Shown piece by piece: positions 29,283 to 38,315 of a stretch of 64,000 bases of DNA (position 1 is its first letter; each line of letters starts with the position of its first letter). The notes below the pieces were generated by a model. That model searched no databases, was not told the origin of the DNA, and saw only the letters and a program-made list of their open reading frames with translations. The stretch lies in NCBI RefSeq assembly GCF_030160715.1, contig NZ_BSOW01000002.1:124001-188000 (forward strand), in the 5' to 3' direction. Both the position numbers and the translations under genes were made by a program. This DNA comes from Bradyrhizobium iriomotense (GTDB lineage: Bacteria > Pseudomonadota > Alphaproteobacteria > Rhizobiales > Xanthobacteraceae).

Positions 29283-30263
29283 ATGTCAGCAAAGCCCTCC
29301 GATACCCAACTGACCAGCCTGTTCCTCGATATGCTCGCGGCGGAACAGGGCGCCGGCCCCAACACGCTCGACGCCTACCGGCGCGACCTCACCGATTTCT
29401 CCGACTTTCTCGGCCACAAGGGCCAGGATTTCATCGGCGCGGACACGCAAGGCTTGCGCGACTATCTCGCCGATCTCGACACGCGCGGCTTCAAGTCCTC
29501 AAGCGTCGCGCGCCGCCTCTCGGCTATGCGGCACCTGTTTCGCTTCCTGCTCAACGAGCGGATCCGCAGCGACGATCCCGCCGCGATCCTGTCGGGGCCA
29601 AAGCGCGGCCGCGGCCTGCCAAAGGTGCTGTCGATCGCGGACGTCGATCGCATGCTGAGGCGCGCCAAGGAGCTGAGCGAGGCGGCTGATGCATCGCCCT
29701 CGCAGCGGCTGCGCAGCCTGCGGCTCTACTGCCTGTTGGAAGTGCTCTACGCCACCGGCCTGCGCGTCTCCGAGCTGGTGTCGCTGCCGCGCACGGCGGC
29801 AAAGCGCGACGCGCGCATGATCGTGGTGCGCGGCAAGGGCAACAAAGAGCGGCTGGTGCCGCTCAACGAGGCCGCGCGTCAGGCGATGGCGGATTATCTC
29901 GTGGCGACGGACGCCGCCAAAGGCGACACCAAGGGTGACGGCAAGTCGAGCAAGAAAGGCAGCATCTCGGTTTCGAAATGGTTGTTTCCTTCCTTCGGCG
30001 AAAGCGGCCACCTGACGCGGCAGCATTTTGCCCGCGACCTGAAGGAGCTCGCGGTCGCCTCCGGGCTTCAAGCGCGGCTCGTTTCCCCGCACGTGCTGCG
30101 CCACGCCTTCGCCAGCCACCTCCTGCACAACGGCGCCGATTTGCGCATCGTGCAGACCCTGCTCGGCCACACCGACATCTCGACGACGCAGATCTACACT
30201 CACGTCGTGGAGGAGCGGCTGAAGAGCCTGGTGCGCGACCTGCACCCGCTGGCGGAGAAGTAG
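29283..30263 (+). CDS. xerD: Tyrosine recombinase XerD
   Basis: A 326-residue tyrosine recombinase. The N-terminal SAM-like core-binding domain (LFLDMLAAEQGAGPNTLDAY) is followed by the catalytic domain with Arg in LYATGLRVSELVSL, the HxxR block in SPHVLRHAFASHLLHNGADL, RIVQTLLGHTDISTTQIYTH and the nucleophile Tyr. It resolves chromosome dimers at dif with XerC. A Lys/Asp/Gly/Ser-rich insert (KGDTKGDGKSSKKGS) sits in the catalytic domain. A 48-codon gene and then accA bracket it; the accA start follows 265 bp later. Confidence 0.92.
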   Translation: MSAKPSDTQLTSLFLDMLAAEQGAGPNTLDAYRRDLTDFSDFLGHKGQDFIGADTQGLRDYLADLDTRGFKSSSVARRLSAMRHLFRFLLNERIRSDDPAAILSGPKRGRGLPKVLSIADVDRMLRRAKELSEAADASPSQRLRSLRLYCLLEVLYATGLRVSELVSLPRTAAKRDARMIVVRGKGNKERLVPLNEAARQAMADYLVATDAAKGDTKGDGKSSKKGSISVSKWLFPSFGESGHLTRQHFARDLKELAVASGLQARLVSPHVLRHAFASHLLHNGADLRIVQTLLGHTDISTTQIYTHVVEERLKSLVRDLHPLAEK

Positions 30264-30528
30264 GTGTTTGCGTCGTAGATGGGATAGCGCGCTGCGATTT
30301 GCTTTGCTCGGCCCTCTCCCAATCGTCGTCCCGGCGAAGGCCGGGACGACCCGCTAAACAACCATCCGCCTTGACTTCGGCCGTTTCTCCGCAGAAAGAG
30401 CCGTCTCCTGCCCGTGATTTGGCGCGCTGCGTCGGTGCGCACAAGCCAACTCATTGAAGAAGCTACACTTCTACCCGCAACCTCAAATCCGTTTCGCCTC
30501 CACGCCCTGTCCTCCTTATATTGAACCG

Positions 30529-31491
30529 ATGCCAGACCTCATGCGCAGCTATCTCGACTTCGAAAAGCCCGTCGCCGAGCTCGATTCCAAGCTCGACGAA
30601 TTGCGCGCGCTCTCGGCTTCCGGCACCGACATCGCCGAGGAGGTCGACAAGATCGAGGACAAGGCGGCGCAGGCGCTCGCCGACCTGTATGCGAATTTGA
30701 CGCCGTGGCAGAAGACGCTGGTCGCCCGCCATCCGCAGCGGCCGCACTTCTCCGATTTCATCAAGGGCCTGGTCACCGAATTCACCCCGCTCGCCGGCGA
30801 CCGCAAGTTCGGCGAGGACGAGGCGCTGGTGGCGGGCTTCGGCCGCTTCCGCGGCGAAGCCATCTGCGTGATGGGCCAGGAAAAGGGCGATTCCACCGAG
30901 AGCCGCATCAAGCACAATTTTGGCATGGCGCGGCCCGAAGGCTATCGCAAGGCGGTGCGGCTGATGGAGATGGCCGAGCGGTTTGGCCTGCCCGTGCTGT
31001 CGCTCGCCGATTCGGCCGGTGCCTATCCCGGCATCGGCGCCGAAGAGCGCGGACAGGCCGAGGCCATCGCGCGCTCGACGGACGCCTGCCTGTCGCTGGG
31101 CGTGCCGAACGTCGCGATCATCACCGGCGAGGGCATGTCGGGCGGCGCGATCGCGATCACCACGGCGAACCGCGTCTTGATGCTGGAGCATGCGATCTAC
31201 AGCGTGATCTCGCCGGAGGCCGCCTCCTCGATCCTCTGGCGTGACGGCACCAAGGCCCAGGAAGCCGCCAACAGCATGAAGATCACCGCCCAGGACATGC
31301 TGCGCTTCGGCGTCATCGACAGCATTTTGAAGGAGCCGGTCGGCGGCGCCCATCGCGACCCCGCCGCCATGATCGCCACCACGGGCGACGCGATCGAGCA
31401 GGCCTTCGTCGAGCTGCGCAATCTGGACGCCGACGCCATCCGCAAGCAGCGCCGGCAGAAATTCCTCGAAATCGGCCGCAAACTGGGATGA
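30529..31491 (+). CDS. accA: Acetyl-CoA carboxylase carboxyltransferase subunit alpha
   Basis: A 320-residue AccA. Visible family segments are SYLDFEKPVAELDSKLDELR at the start, NFGMARPEGYRKAVRLMEMA, and FGLPVLSLADSAGAYPGIGA, EERGQAEAIA, then GEGMSGGAIAITTANRVLML. With AccD it transfers the carboxyl group from biotin to acetyl-CoA, the committed step of fatty acid synthesis. ATG 30529 (MPDLMRSYLDF) is the family start; upstream in-frame codons lack support. It is followed by a repeat-filled gap. Confidence 0.96.
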   Translation: MPDLMRSYLDFEKPVAELDSKLDELRALSASGTDIAEEVDKIEDKAAQALADLYANLTPWQKTLVARHPQRPHFSDFIKGLVTEFTPLAGDRKFGEDEALVAGFGRFRGEAICVMGQEKGDSTESRIKHNFGMARPEGYRKAVRLMEMAERFGLPVLSLADSAGAYPGIGAEERGQAEAIARSTDACLSLGVPNVAIITGEGMSGGAIAITTANRVLMLEHAIYSVISPEAASSILWRDGTKAQEAANSMKITAQDMLRFGVIDSILKEPVGGAHRDPAAMIATTGDAIEQAFVELRNLDADAIRKQRRQKFLEIGRKLG

Positions 31492-31896
31492 ATTGACCCC
31501 TTCGTGTCCCGGACGCGCTGCAGCGCGGAGCGATGCTGCGCAGAGCCGGGACCCAGCCTCACACACCAGTCAAGAATGGGCCCCGGCTCTGCGACGCACC
31601 ACTACGTGCTGCGTCGCGTCCGGCGCACGAGTCGCAAAGCCCCCGGTAAACCCCCATTAACCCTTTTTTGGCCCGAATCGGCGATCCCGGCCGTAATTGG
31701 GCCGCTACGCCCTGATTTAGTCTTTGTTGACCATCCCTATGGGGCAACGCCCTCGTGATCCGCGCCTGGGTTGCGACGGTTTGGCCCAGAGGGTAAGATT
31801 TTAATCAATGGCTTCAGGGCATAAGCGCTGGGGTTTGGTCTGCAAAAAGCCCGCTCGCCGCGGGTCCGGATCGCCGGTCAGGCCACGCTCCAAGAC
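31492..31896. other. 405-bp intergenic region with repeat family E
   Basis: No gene seen. It contains one copy of family E (31505-31624) and then about 270 bp of unassigned sequence ahead of the L,D-transpeptidase gene. Confidence 0.5.
31505..31624. repeat. Dispersed repeat family E, copy 1
   Basis: Inverted-repeat element with TGTCCCGGACGCGCTGCAGC at the left and GTGCTGCGTCGCGTCCGG at the right. The inner GCGCAGAGCCGGGACCCAG pairs with GGGCCCCGGCTCTGCG. A second copy is at 48972-49085. Confidence 0.7.
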
Positions 31897-33489
31897 TTGG
31901 GGTTTTCGCTGACTTGCCCGGTGAGTGTGGGGTCCGTCTTGATTTCTAGCTCGCTTGCACGCGCGCTTTTGACGTCGGTTGCGCTTGTCGCCAGCGTGAT
32001 GCTGGCTGGCTGCGACACCGACCAGGTCTCGCTCGCGACCAACGCCAAGGCCAACCAGCCCGTCTCGCCAAAGCTTCTCGCCGCGATGACCGAGAAGGAC
32101 ATGGATCTGCAATCGCCGATCCTGGTCCGCCTGTTCAAGCAGGAGGCCGAGCTCGAGGTCTGGAAGCAGACCCGCTCCGGCCAGTTCGCACTGCTCAAAA
32201 CCTATCCGATCTGCCGCTGGTCCGGTGATCTCGGCCCGAAGGTGCGCGAAGGCGACCGCCAGGCGCCCGAGGGCTTCTATTCGATCAACCCCAGCCAGAT
32301 GAATCCGCAGTCGGCCTATTACCTCTCCTTCAACACCGGCTATCCGAACGCGTTCGACCGCGCGCTCGGCCGGTCCGGCTCGCAGCTGATGGTGCATGGC
32401 GATTGCTCGTCGCGCGGCTGCTACGCGATGACGGATGAGCAGATCGCGGAAATCTATTCGCTCGGGCGCGAGTCCTTTTTCGGCGGCCAGAAAGCGTTCC
32501 AGTTCCAGGCGTATCCTTTCAAGATGACGCCGGTGAACATGGCCAAGCACCGCAACAATCCGAACATGGCCTTCTGGAAGATGATCAAGGAAGGCAATGA
32601 TCATTTCGAGGTGACGCGGCAGGAGCCGAAGGTCGATTTCTGCGAAAAGAAATACGTCTTCGACGCCGCCAAGACGCCGGATGCCAAGCGCGATCCCGTG
32701 TTCGACGCTTCCGCCAAGTGCCCGGCCTATGTGATCCCCGAGGACGTTGCGCAGGCCGTGCGCGAGAAGCAGGAAAAAGACGAGGCGGAATACAACAAGC
32801 TCGTCGCCAAGGGCATTGCGGTCGCGCGCATGAACACCGGCATCGACGGCGGCATGAACAAGGTGTTCGCCGCCAAGATTCCGGAAGGCTCGACGGGCCT
32901 GTCCGAGGGCGCCGAAGGCAACACGCTTCAGATGTTAGCGATGTCGAAGGCGCCCGGCACGATCCCCGGCACCGTCAACCCGCCAAAGCCGAACCTCGAG
33001 CCTGCCGCTGCAGCACCGCAGAGTGAGCCGGTCGTCGCCGCCCCCGCGCAGGCCAGCAACACCCGCGTCGCATCAGCTGCTCCGGTCGAGAAATCCGAAG
33101 GCGGTGGCTTCTTCTCGGGCCTCGCCCGCAAGATGGGCATGGGCTCCGCCGACACCACAGCGACCACATCGCCGCCGCCGGCCACCACTTCGGCAACCCC
33201 GCCAACGGCAGCGTCCAGGCTGAAGGCCGCGGTGACCCGGTTCGTGCCCGGCCGCGACGCGAGCAAGGACGCGAAGGACGCACCCAAGGAAACGGCCAAG
33301 CCGGTCGCAGCCGCCAAGCCCGCCGATCCGAAGCCGGCCGACACCCGCGTTGCCGCATCACGCCCGCCGCTGAAGCCGTCGGTGTCGGATAGCGCAGCTG
33401 CTGCCGGCAACAAGGACGCGCAGCTTGCCGGCGCGGCACCGGTGATGTCGTCGAACTCGTTCGACAGCCGGTTCGGGGCGGTGAAGTAG
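31897..33489 (+). CDS. L,D-transpeptidase-family lipoprotein with disordered tail
   Basis: A 530-residue protein. LTSVALVASVMLAGC ends in a lipobox (Cys acylation near residue 47), so it is a lipoprotein, probably anchored to an envelope membrane. The YkuD-type catalytic block HGDCSSRGCYAMT (His167 to Cys175) gives the active-site Cys175, and the domain includes FKTYPICRWSGDLGPK-like strands upstream. L,D-transpeptidases make 3-3 peptidoglycan crosslinks or attach proteins. From about residue 340 the sequence is Ala/Pro/Lys/Thr-rich and probably disordered. The start is uncertain: TTG 31897 opens the frame, with GTG 31921 and 31927 as alternatives. Confidence 0.88.
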   Translation: MGFSLTCPVSVGSVLISSSLARALLTSVALVASVMLAGCDTDQVSLATNAKANQPVSPKLLAAMTEKDMDLQSPILVRLFKQEAELEVWKQTRSGQFALLKTYPICRWSGDLGPKVREGDRQAPEGFYSINPSQMNPQSAYYLSFNTGYPNAFDRALGRSGSQLMVHGDCSSRGCYAMTDEQIAEIYSLGRESFFGGQKAFQFQAYPFKMTPVNMAKHRNNPNMAFWKMIKEGNDHFEVTRQEPKVDFCEKKYVFDAAKTPDAKRDPVFDASAKCPAYVIPEDVAQAVREKQEKDEAEYNKLVAKGIAVARMNTGIDGGMNKVFAAKIPEGSTGLSEGAEGNTLQMLAMSKAPGTIPGTVNPPKPNLEPAAAAPQSEPVVAAPAQASNTRVASAAPVEKSEGGGFFSGLARKMGMGSADTTATTSPPPATTSATPPTAASRLKAAVTRFVPGRDASKDAKDAPKETAKPVAAAKPADPKPADTRVAASRPPLKPSVSDSAAAAGNKDAQLAGAAPVMSSNSFDSRFGAVK

Positions 33490-33525
33490 GCGACGTCTTC
33501 GTCGCGGCCAGCAACACACTCAGCC

Positions 33526-33626
33526 GTCATTCCCCGCGAAAGCGGGGAATCCAGTATTCCAGAGACAGCGCGAGGATCCGGAGAGGCCACGGCGTATTGG
33601 GTGGCCCGGTCAAGCCGGGCGACGAC
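33526..33626. repeat. Palindromic repeat, family F, copy 2
   Basis: Same as 3698-3800: GTCATTCCCCGC, GGGGAATCCAGTATTCCAGA at the left and CGGCGTATTGG, CCCGGTCAAGCCGGGC at the right. It sits between the convergent L,D-transpeptidase and livF genes. Confidence 0.7.
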
Positions 33627-33664
33627 CGCGGTAGGTTAAAGCATCGAGCCGTCTTCGATCAGAG

Positions 33665-34366
33665 CTACGGCGCCAGATACCGCAGCAGCTCCGGATTCCC
33701 CCTCACATCCCCCGCCGCGCCCTGCAGCGCGACCCTTCCGCGGTCGAGGACGTAGGCGTAGTCGGCGACGCGGAGCGCGAGGTCGAGGTGCTGCTCGACG
33801 ATGATCACCGCGATCTGCTTGGCGAGCTCGATCAGGCGCTCGGTGATCTCCTCGATGACGCCGATCCAGACGCCCTCGGTCGGCTCGTCCAGCAGCAGCA
33901 GCTTTGGATCGCCGAGCATGGCGCGGCCGATGGCGAGCATCTTGCGCTCGCCGCCGGAGAGCGTGCCGGCGGGCTGGTCGAGGCGCTCGCCGAGTTTTGG
34001 GAAGATCGTCAGCACGCGATCGACGGCGCTGGAGTCCTTGGCTGCGAGCGAGCCGACGGCGAGATTGTCGCGCACCGACAGGCGGGCGAACACCGAATGC
34101 TCCTGCGGCACGTAGCCGATGCCGGCGCGCACCCGCTCCTGGGTAGCGCGGCGGCTGATGTCGCGGCCGTCGAAGGCGACCTCGCCCTTCCACGCCGGCA
34201 GTTCGCCGACGATGGTCTTCATCAACGTGGTCTTGCCGGCACCGTTGCGCCCCAACACGGCGACGCCTCCGCGCCAGGGTATGCCGAGGCTGACGTCGAA
34301 CAGCACCTGGCTGCGGCCGTAGCCGGCGTCGAGATGTCTGATGTCGAGAAATTCTTGCTCAGGCAC
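33665..34366 (-). CDS. livF: ABC transporter ATP-binding protein, LivF type
   Basis: A 233-residue ABC ATPase of the branched-chain amino acid/amide type. Walker A GRNGAGKT, Q-loop YVPQEHSVF, signature LSGGE, Walker B LLLLDEPTEG and switch His VIIVEQHLDL are intact. After DEPTEG it reads VWIGVIEEI instead of the usual LAP-type segment. GTG 34366 (PEQEFLDIRHLDAGYG) is the start and overlaps the livG stop by eight bases. It is last of the cluster; the ATPase pairs with LivG to power uptake. Confidence 0.92.
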   Translation of the reverse strand: MPEQEFLDIRHLDAGYGRSQVLFDVSLGIPWRGGVAVLGRNGAGKTTLMKTIVGELPAWKGEVAFDGRDISRRATQERVRAGIGYVPQEHSVFARLSVRDNLAVGSLAAKDSSAVDRVLTIFPKLGERLDQPAGTLSGGERKMLAIGRAMLGDPKLLLLDEPTEGVWIGVIEEITERLIELAKQIAVIIVEQHLDLALRVADYAYVLDRGRVALQGAAGDVRGNPELLRYLAP

Positions 34367-35093
34367 GGCGCAGATAAATCTCCTGGACGGACTTGTTGGC
34401 CTGGATCTCGGACACCGTGCCCGATGCCAGCACCTTGCCCTGGTCGAGCACGGTGAGGCGGTCGCAGATGTCGCGGATGAAGTCGAGGTCATGTTCGACG
34501 ATAACAAGCGAACAGTGATTTTTGATTGGCTGCAAAAGCTCGCCGGTGACGCGGCGTTCCTCGAGGCTCATGCCGCCGGTCGGCTCGTCGAGCAGCAACA
34601 GCCGCGGCTTGCCCGCCAGCGCCATTGCGATCTCCAGCCATTGCTGCTGGCCGTGCGACAGCGTCGCGGCGGCATCGAAGGCGCGGTCGGCGAGACGGAA
34701 CTGGGTCAGCATCGTCATGACCTGGTCGTGCAGGAACCCGCGCGTGCGCGAGAACACGAGATCGAACAGCGAGGACTGCGCCTGCAGCGCGAGCAGAATG
34801 TTGTCGTAGAGCGTGAGCGTCGGCAGCACGGATGTGATCTGGAATTTCAGGCTCATGCCTGCGCGGGCGCGCTCGGTCGGCGTGAAGGCGGTGATGTCGG
34901 CGTTGACGAAAGAGACCTTGCCTTGGGTCGGCACCTCGGCGCCCGCGATGCATTTCATCAGCGTGCTCTTGCCCGAGCCGTTCGGCCCGATCAGGCCGTG
35001 AAACTCGTTCTCGCCGACGGTGAGCGCGGCGCCGTCGAGCGCGGTGAGCTTGCCGAAGATTTTTGTGATGCCGGCGGCCTCAAGAAGCGGCAT
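34359..35093 (-). CDS. livG: ABC transporter ATP-binding protein, LivG/UrtD type
   Basis: A 244-residue ABC ATPase. Walker A GPNGSGKST, SLKFQITSVLP with the Q-loop, signature LSHGQQQWLEIAMAL, Walker B LLLLDEPTGGM, switch His VIVEHDLDF. The LSHGQ signature plus WLEI is that of urea- or amide-type UrtD/FmdE ATPases rather than the classical LivG (LSYGQ). ATG 35093 (MPLLEAAGITKIFGKLTAL) fits the family; its first bases overlap the livM stop. Together with LivF it forms the heterodimeric ATPase. Confidence 0.92.
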   Translation of the reverse strand: MPLLEAAGITKIFGKLTALDGAALTVGENEFHGLIGPNGSGKSTLMKCIAGAEVPTQGKVSFVNADITAFTPTERARAGMSLKFQITSVLPTLTLYDNILLALQAQSSLFDLVFSRTRGFLHDQVMTMLTQFRLADRAFDAAATLSHGQQQWLEIAMALAGKPRLLLLDEPTGGMSLEERRVTGELLQPIKNHCSLVIVEHDLDFIRDICDRLTVLDQGKVLASGTVSEIQANKSVQEIYLRRA

Positions 35094-36183
35094 TGCGCTT
35101 CTCCTTTTCGTTCTCCTTGGGTTTCGCACCAAAGCTGCCGACGCGCTCGCGCTCAGCGAGTACGAAGCTGATCAGGCCCAGCGGGCGGAACAGAATGACG
35201 AGCAGCAGCAGCACGCCCAGAATGATCGGCCAGATGTCGCGATAATTGTCCGACAGCCAGAAGCTGACGCCTTCGATGATGACGGTGCCGATGACCGCGC
35301 CGATCAGCGTGCCGGAGCCGCCGAACAGCACGTAGAGCACGACCTGGGTGGAGACGACGACGCCGACCATGTTGGGCCAGACGAACCCCTCGTGGAAGGC
35401 ATAGAGGCTGCCGGCAAGACCGGCGATGGTGCCCCCGACCGCGAACACGATCGCCTTGAGATGCTGCGCCTTGTAGCCGAAGAAGGCGATGCGCTGCTCG
35501 TTCTCGCGAAGCCCTGCGAGCGCCAGGCCGAATTGCGAGCGCACCAGGAAACGGCACAACAGATAGACGACGACGAGAATGCCGAGCGTGAGATAATAGA
35601 AGACCGGCCCTTCCGAGAATTCGTAACCGCCGAGCGTCATCGGCGAGATCGAGGGGATGCCGTTCTGGCCGCCGAGATAATACCAGCCGCGCGCGAGGCG
35701 GTCGGCGGCATAGGAACCGGTGAGCGTACCGAGCGCAACGAAGATCACGCTCGACGGGTGCCGGCCGAGCAGCAGGAAGCCGCCGAGCAGGAGCGCGAAG
35801 GTGAGGCCGATGATCGTGCCCGCAGGGAGCACCAGGAAGATGTTGGTGATGTCGAGATCACGCGCGAGCAGTGCCACGCCATAGCCGGCCGAGCCGAAGA
35901 ACAAGGCCTGGCCGAAGCTCATGATGCCGGCATAGCCCCAGACGAGGTCGAACGACAGCGCGAACAGCGCCAGGATGATGACGCGGGTCGCGAACACCGT
36001 GAGATAGTCCTGGAGCACGAGCGGCGCGATCAGCGCCGCGAGCAACACCAGGCCTTCGACGATCGGCAGGACCTTTCGCCCGGAGGCGGCCTGCCGCGCT
36101 TCGCTCTCAGCCATCGCACCGTCCGGTTCGTCGCCGACATCGGCATCGATGGCTTCTCTTACCACACTCATCGACTTCAGCAT
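35080..36183 (-). CDS. livM: ABC transporter permease, LivM type
   Basis: A 367-residue permease with about ten membrane helices, from VLPIVEGLVLLAALIAPLVL onwards. SFDLVWGYAGIMSFGQALFF is the conserved LivM block with G-x-x-S-x-G-Q. The cytoplasmic coupling segment ALAGLRENEQRIAFFGYKAQ contacts the ATPases. The N-terminus has an unusual 35-residue hydrophilic extension; a second ATG four codons in is possible. It pairs with LivH to form the substrate channel. Confidence 0.9.
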   Translation of the reverse strand: MLKSMSVVREAIDADVGDEPDGAMAESEARQAASGRKVLPIVEGLVLLAALIAPLVLQDYLTVFATRVIILALFALSFDLVWGYAGIMSFGQALFFGSAGYGVALLARDLDITNIFLVLPAGTIIGLTFALLLGGFLLLGRHPSSVIFVALGTLTGSYAADRLARGWYYLGGQNGIPSISPMTLGGYEFSEGPVFYYLTLGILVVVYLLCRFLVRSQFGLALAGLRENEQRIAFFGYKAQHLKAIVFAVGGTIAGLAGSLYAFHEGFVWPNMVGVVVSTQVVLYVLFGGSGTLIGAVIGTVIIEGVSFWLSDNYRDIWPIILGVLLLLVILFRPLGLISFVLAERERVGSFGAKPKENEKEKRNAAS

Positions 36184-36201
36184 TCCGTCTCAGGATCCTG
36201 C

Positions 36202-37419
36202 TCAGCACTCTTTGGGATCGACGAGCCCGTCGCTGCGGCCGACGATCTCGTAATTGCCGCCCTTGGCGACCGCCGTGTACATCTTCATCTTGCAGTGGCG
36301 CTGGCCCGGCACCATCTCGGCCGGCCCGCCCGGACCTTCCGCGATCTTGGCGTGGTCGAGCGCCGCGGCGACCGACTCGCGGTCGATCTTGCCGGCCTCC
36401 TTGACGGCGGCTTCCCACAGCTTCAGGCCGCGATAGGTGCCGGTCGCGGCGCTACCGGCGGCGAACAGGAAGTTGCCGGGGAAATCCTTCTCATAGGCCG
36501 CCTGGATCTTTGCGTTGACCGGATCCTCCTTGGTCAGCACCTTGAAATAATCGAGGCAGCTCGCGAGGCCCTCGATCTCGTTCGCCTGGTTGATGTTGAG
36601 CGTGTTCTCGTCATAGTAGACGCAGGCAAGCCGCCCGCCGTTCTTGAGGAAGCCCGCTTCATAGAGCTGCTTGAAGAATGGGCCGACGCCGGGCGGGATG
36701 ACGGTATTAAAGACGACGTCGACCTTGTTGGAGATGATGCGGTTGACGGTCGCCGAGAAGTCGATCTGGTCGAGCGGGTAGTATTCCTCGAACACGACCT
36801 CGCCGCCGTTGGATTCGATCACCTTGCGGGCGTAGACGTTGAGCGTATGCGGCCAGACATAGTTGGCGCTCGGCAGCGCGAACTTCTTGCCGCCGTTCTT
36901 GATCAGCCAGGGAATGAACTCGTCGCACTGCTGCGCCGGCGTCGGTCCGGTGCAGAACAGATACGGCGTGCACTCCTTGCCCTCGTAGAGCTGCGGATAA
37001 ATGTAGAGCGTCTTGCCGCGCGCCACGATCGGGTCCTTGATCGCGTTGCGCATCGACGAGGTGATGCCGCCCAGCACCATGTCGACCTTATCGCGCTGGA
37101 TCAGCTTGCGCACGTTGCCGACGGCCACGGATTCGTTCGAGGCGGTATCTTCGATGTAGAGCTCGAGCGGACGGCCGAGCAGGCCGCCGGAATTGTTGAT
37201 CTCCTTGATCACCATTTTGGCGACGTTGGCGTCGGCATTGCCGGCATAGGCGATGGGTCCGGTGAGGTCGGTCGCGATCCCGACCTTGATCGGGCCTTCC
37301 GCGGCGTTGGCCCAGTCGGGCCGGATCACCCAGCTTCCGACACCGGTTGCGATCGCGCCGGAGGCAAAGGCGAGGTTGGAAAGAAAGCGGCGGCGGGTGA
37401 GATTGACGCGATCGAACAT
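36202..37419 (-). CDS. Tat-exported ABC substrate-binding protein (amide/urea-type)
   Basis: A 405-residue periplasmic binding protein of the LivK/UrtA-like family. The signal LTRRRFLSNLAFASGAIATG carries twin arginines, and the mature part begins near AAEGPIKVGIATDLTGPIAY. The ligand-binding region includes NAGGLLGR-type segments (EINNSGGLLGRPLELYIEDT) and PTPAQQCDEFIPWLIKNGGK. It should capture an amide, urea-like or amino acid substrate; the adjacent amidase supports an amide, which is inference. It lies between livH (2-bp gap) and livM, in order livH, SBP, livM, livG, livF. Confidence 0.88.
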   Translation of the reverse strand: MFDRVNLTRRRFLSNLAFASGAIATGVGSWVIRPDWANAAEGPIKVGIATDLTGPIAYAGNADANVAKMVIKEINNSGGLLGRPLELYIEDTASNESVAVGNVRKLIQRDKVDMVLGGITSSMRNAIKDPIVARGKTLYIYPQLYEGKECTPYLFCTGPTPAQQCDEFIPWLIKNGGKKFALPSANYVWPHTLNVYARKVIESNGGEVVFEEYYPLDQIDFSATVNRIISNKVDVVFNTVIPPGVGPFFKQLYEAGFLKNGGRLACVYYDENTLNINQANEIEGLASCLDYFKVLTKEDPVNAKIQAAYEKDFPGNFLFAAGSAATGTYRGLKLWEAAVKEAGKIDRESVAAALDHAKIAEGPGGPAEMVPGQRHCKMKMYTAVAKGGNYEIVGRSDGLVDPKEC

Positions 37420-37421
37420 GA

Positions 37422-38279
37422 CTAAACCCCTTTTCCAGCGATGAGGCCTTGCGGCCGGAATTTGATGAAGGCAATTGCAAGGACGAAGACGAGGACGTCG
37501 GCAATGACGGGCGCCATGACCCAGGGCAGCGCGGCGCTGAGCGTCCCGATCACACCGGCGCCCGCGACCGGACCGATGAACGATCCGACGCCACCGACCA
37601 TGACGGCGACGAAGCCCTGGATCAGGAAGCGGATGCCGAGATCGGCGAACAGGCTGAACACCGGCACGATCAGCGCGCCGGCAAGGCCCGCGAGCGCCGC
37701 ACCGAAGGCAAAGGTGGCGCCGTAGATCAGCGGCGTCGAGATGCCGGAGGCCCGCGCCAGCGCCGGGTTCTCCAGCGTCGCGCGCACGCGCAACCCAAAG
37801 CTCGTGCGCGACAGCAGGAGATAGCAGGCGCCCATCACCAAGAGCGTGATCACGATGATGATGAAGCGCCAGGTCGAGATGTGCACGGTGCCGATGTCGA
37901 TCGAGCCGCCGATCGGCTCGGGCACGGTCAGATAGAAGCCGCCGATCAGCCCGCGCACGGATTCGCGGATGATCAGGCCGAGCGCATAGGTGCCGAGCAT
38001 GGCGACGATCGGCGCGGCGTAGAAGCGGCGGATGATCAGCCCCTCCAGCACGAAGCCGAGCGCGCCGACCGCGAAGGGCGCGGCGACCATACCGGCCCAG
38101 ATCGGCAGGCCGTGGCTGTAGGCGAGATAGGTGATGTAGGCCCCGAGCAGGACGAACTCGCCTTGCGCGAAGTTGAAGATGCCCATCATGCTGGCGATGA
38201 TCCCGAGCCCCAGCACGATCAGGACGATGATCGCGCCAAAGCTCAGGATTTCGAACGCCGCGACGAATGCGTTAGCCAT
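37422..38279 (-). CDS. livH: ABC transporter permease, LivH type
   Basis: A 285-residue permease with about eight membrane helices. GLGIIASMMGIFNFAQGEFV is the conserved LivH block. SRTSFGLRVRATLENPALAR is the cytoplasmic coupling helix with EN. FVAVMVGGVGSFIGPVAGAG is the GGxGS-type loop. It forms the channel with LivM. Directly upstream is the amidase, and the SBP gene starts two bases downstream. Confidence 0.93.
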   Translation of the reverse strand: MANAFVAAFEILSFGAIIVLIVLGLGIIASMMGIFNFAQGEFVLLGAYITYLAYSHGLPIWAGMVAAPFAVGALGFVLEGLIIRRFYAAPIVAMLGTYALGLIIRESVRGLIGGFYLTVPEPIGGSIDIGTVHISTWRFIIIVITLLVMGACYLLLSRTSFGLRVRATLENPALARASGISTPLIYGATFAFGAALAGLAGALIVPVFSLFADLGIRFLIQGFVAVMVGGVGSFIGPVAGAGVIGTLSAALPWVMAPVIADVLVFVLAIAFIKFRPQGLIAGKGV

Positions 38280-38315
38280 ACGTTGCGATCCACCCAGCCA
38301 GCATTACGTCTCGCC

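Noticed and set aside
35020..37425. 801-codon plus-strand open frame opposite the liv operon
   Set aside because: Antisense shadow of livG, livM and the binding protein, all with intact motifs.
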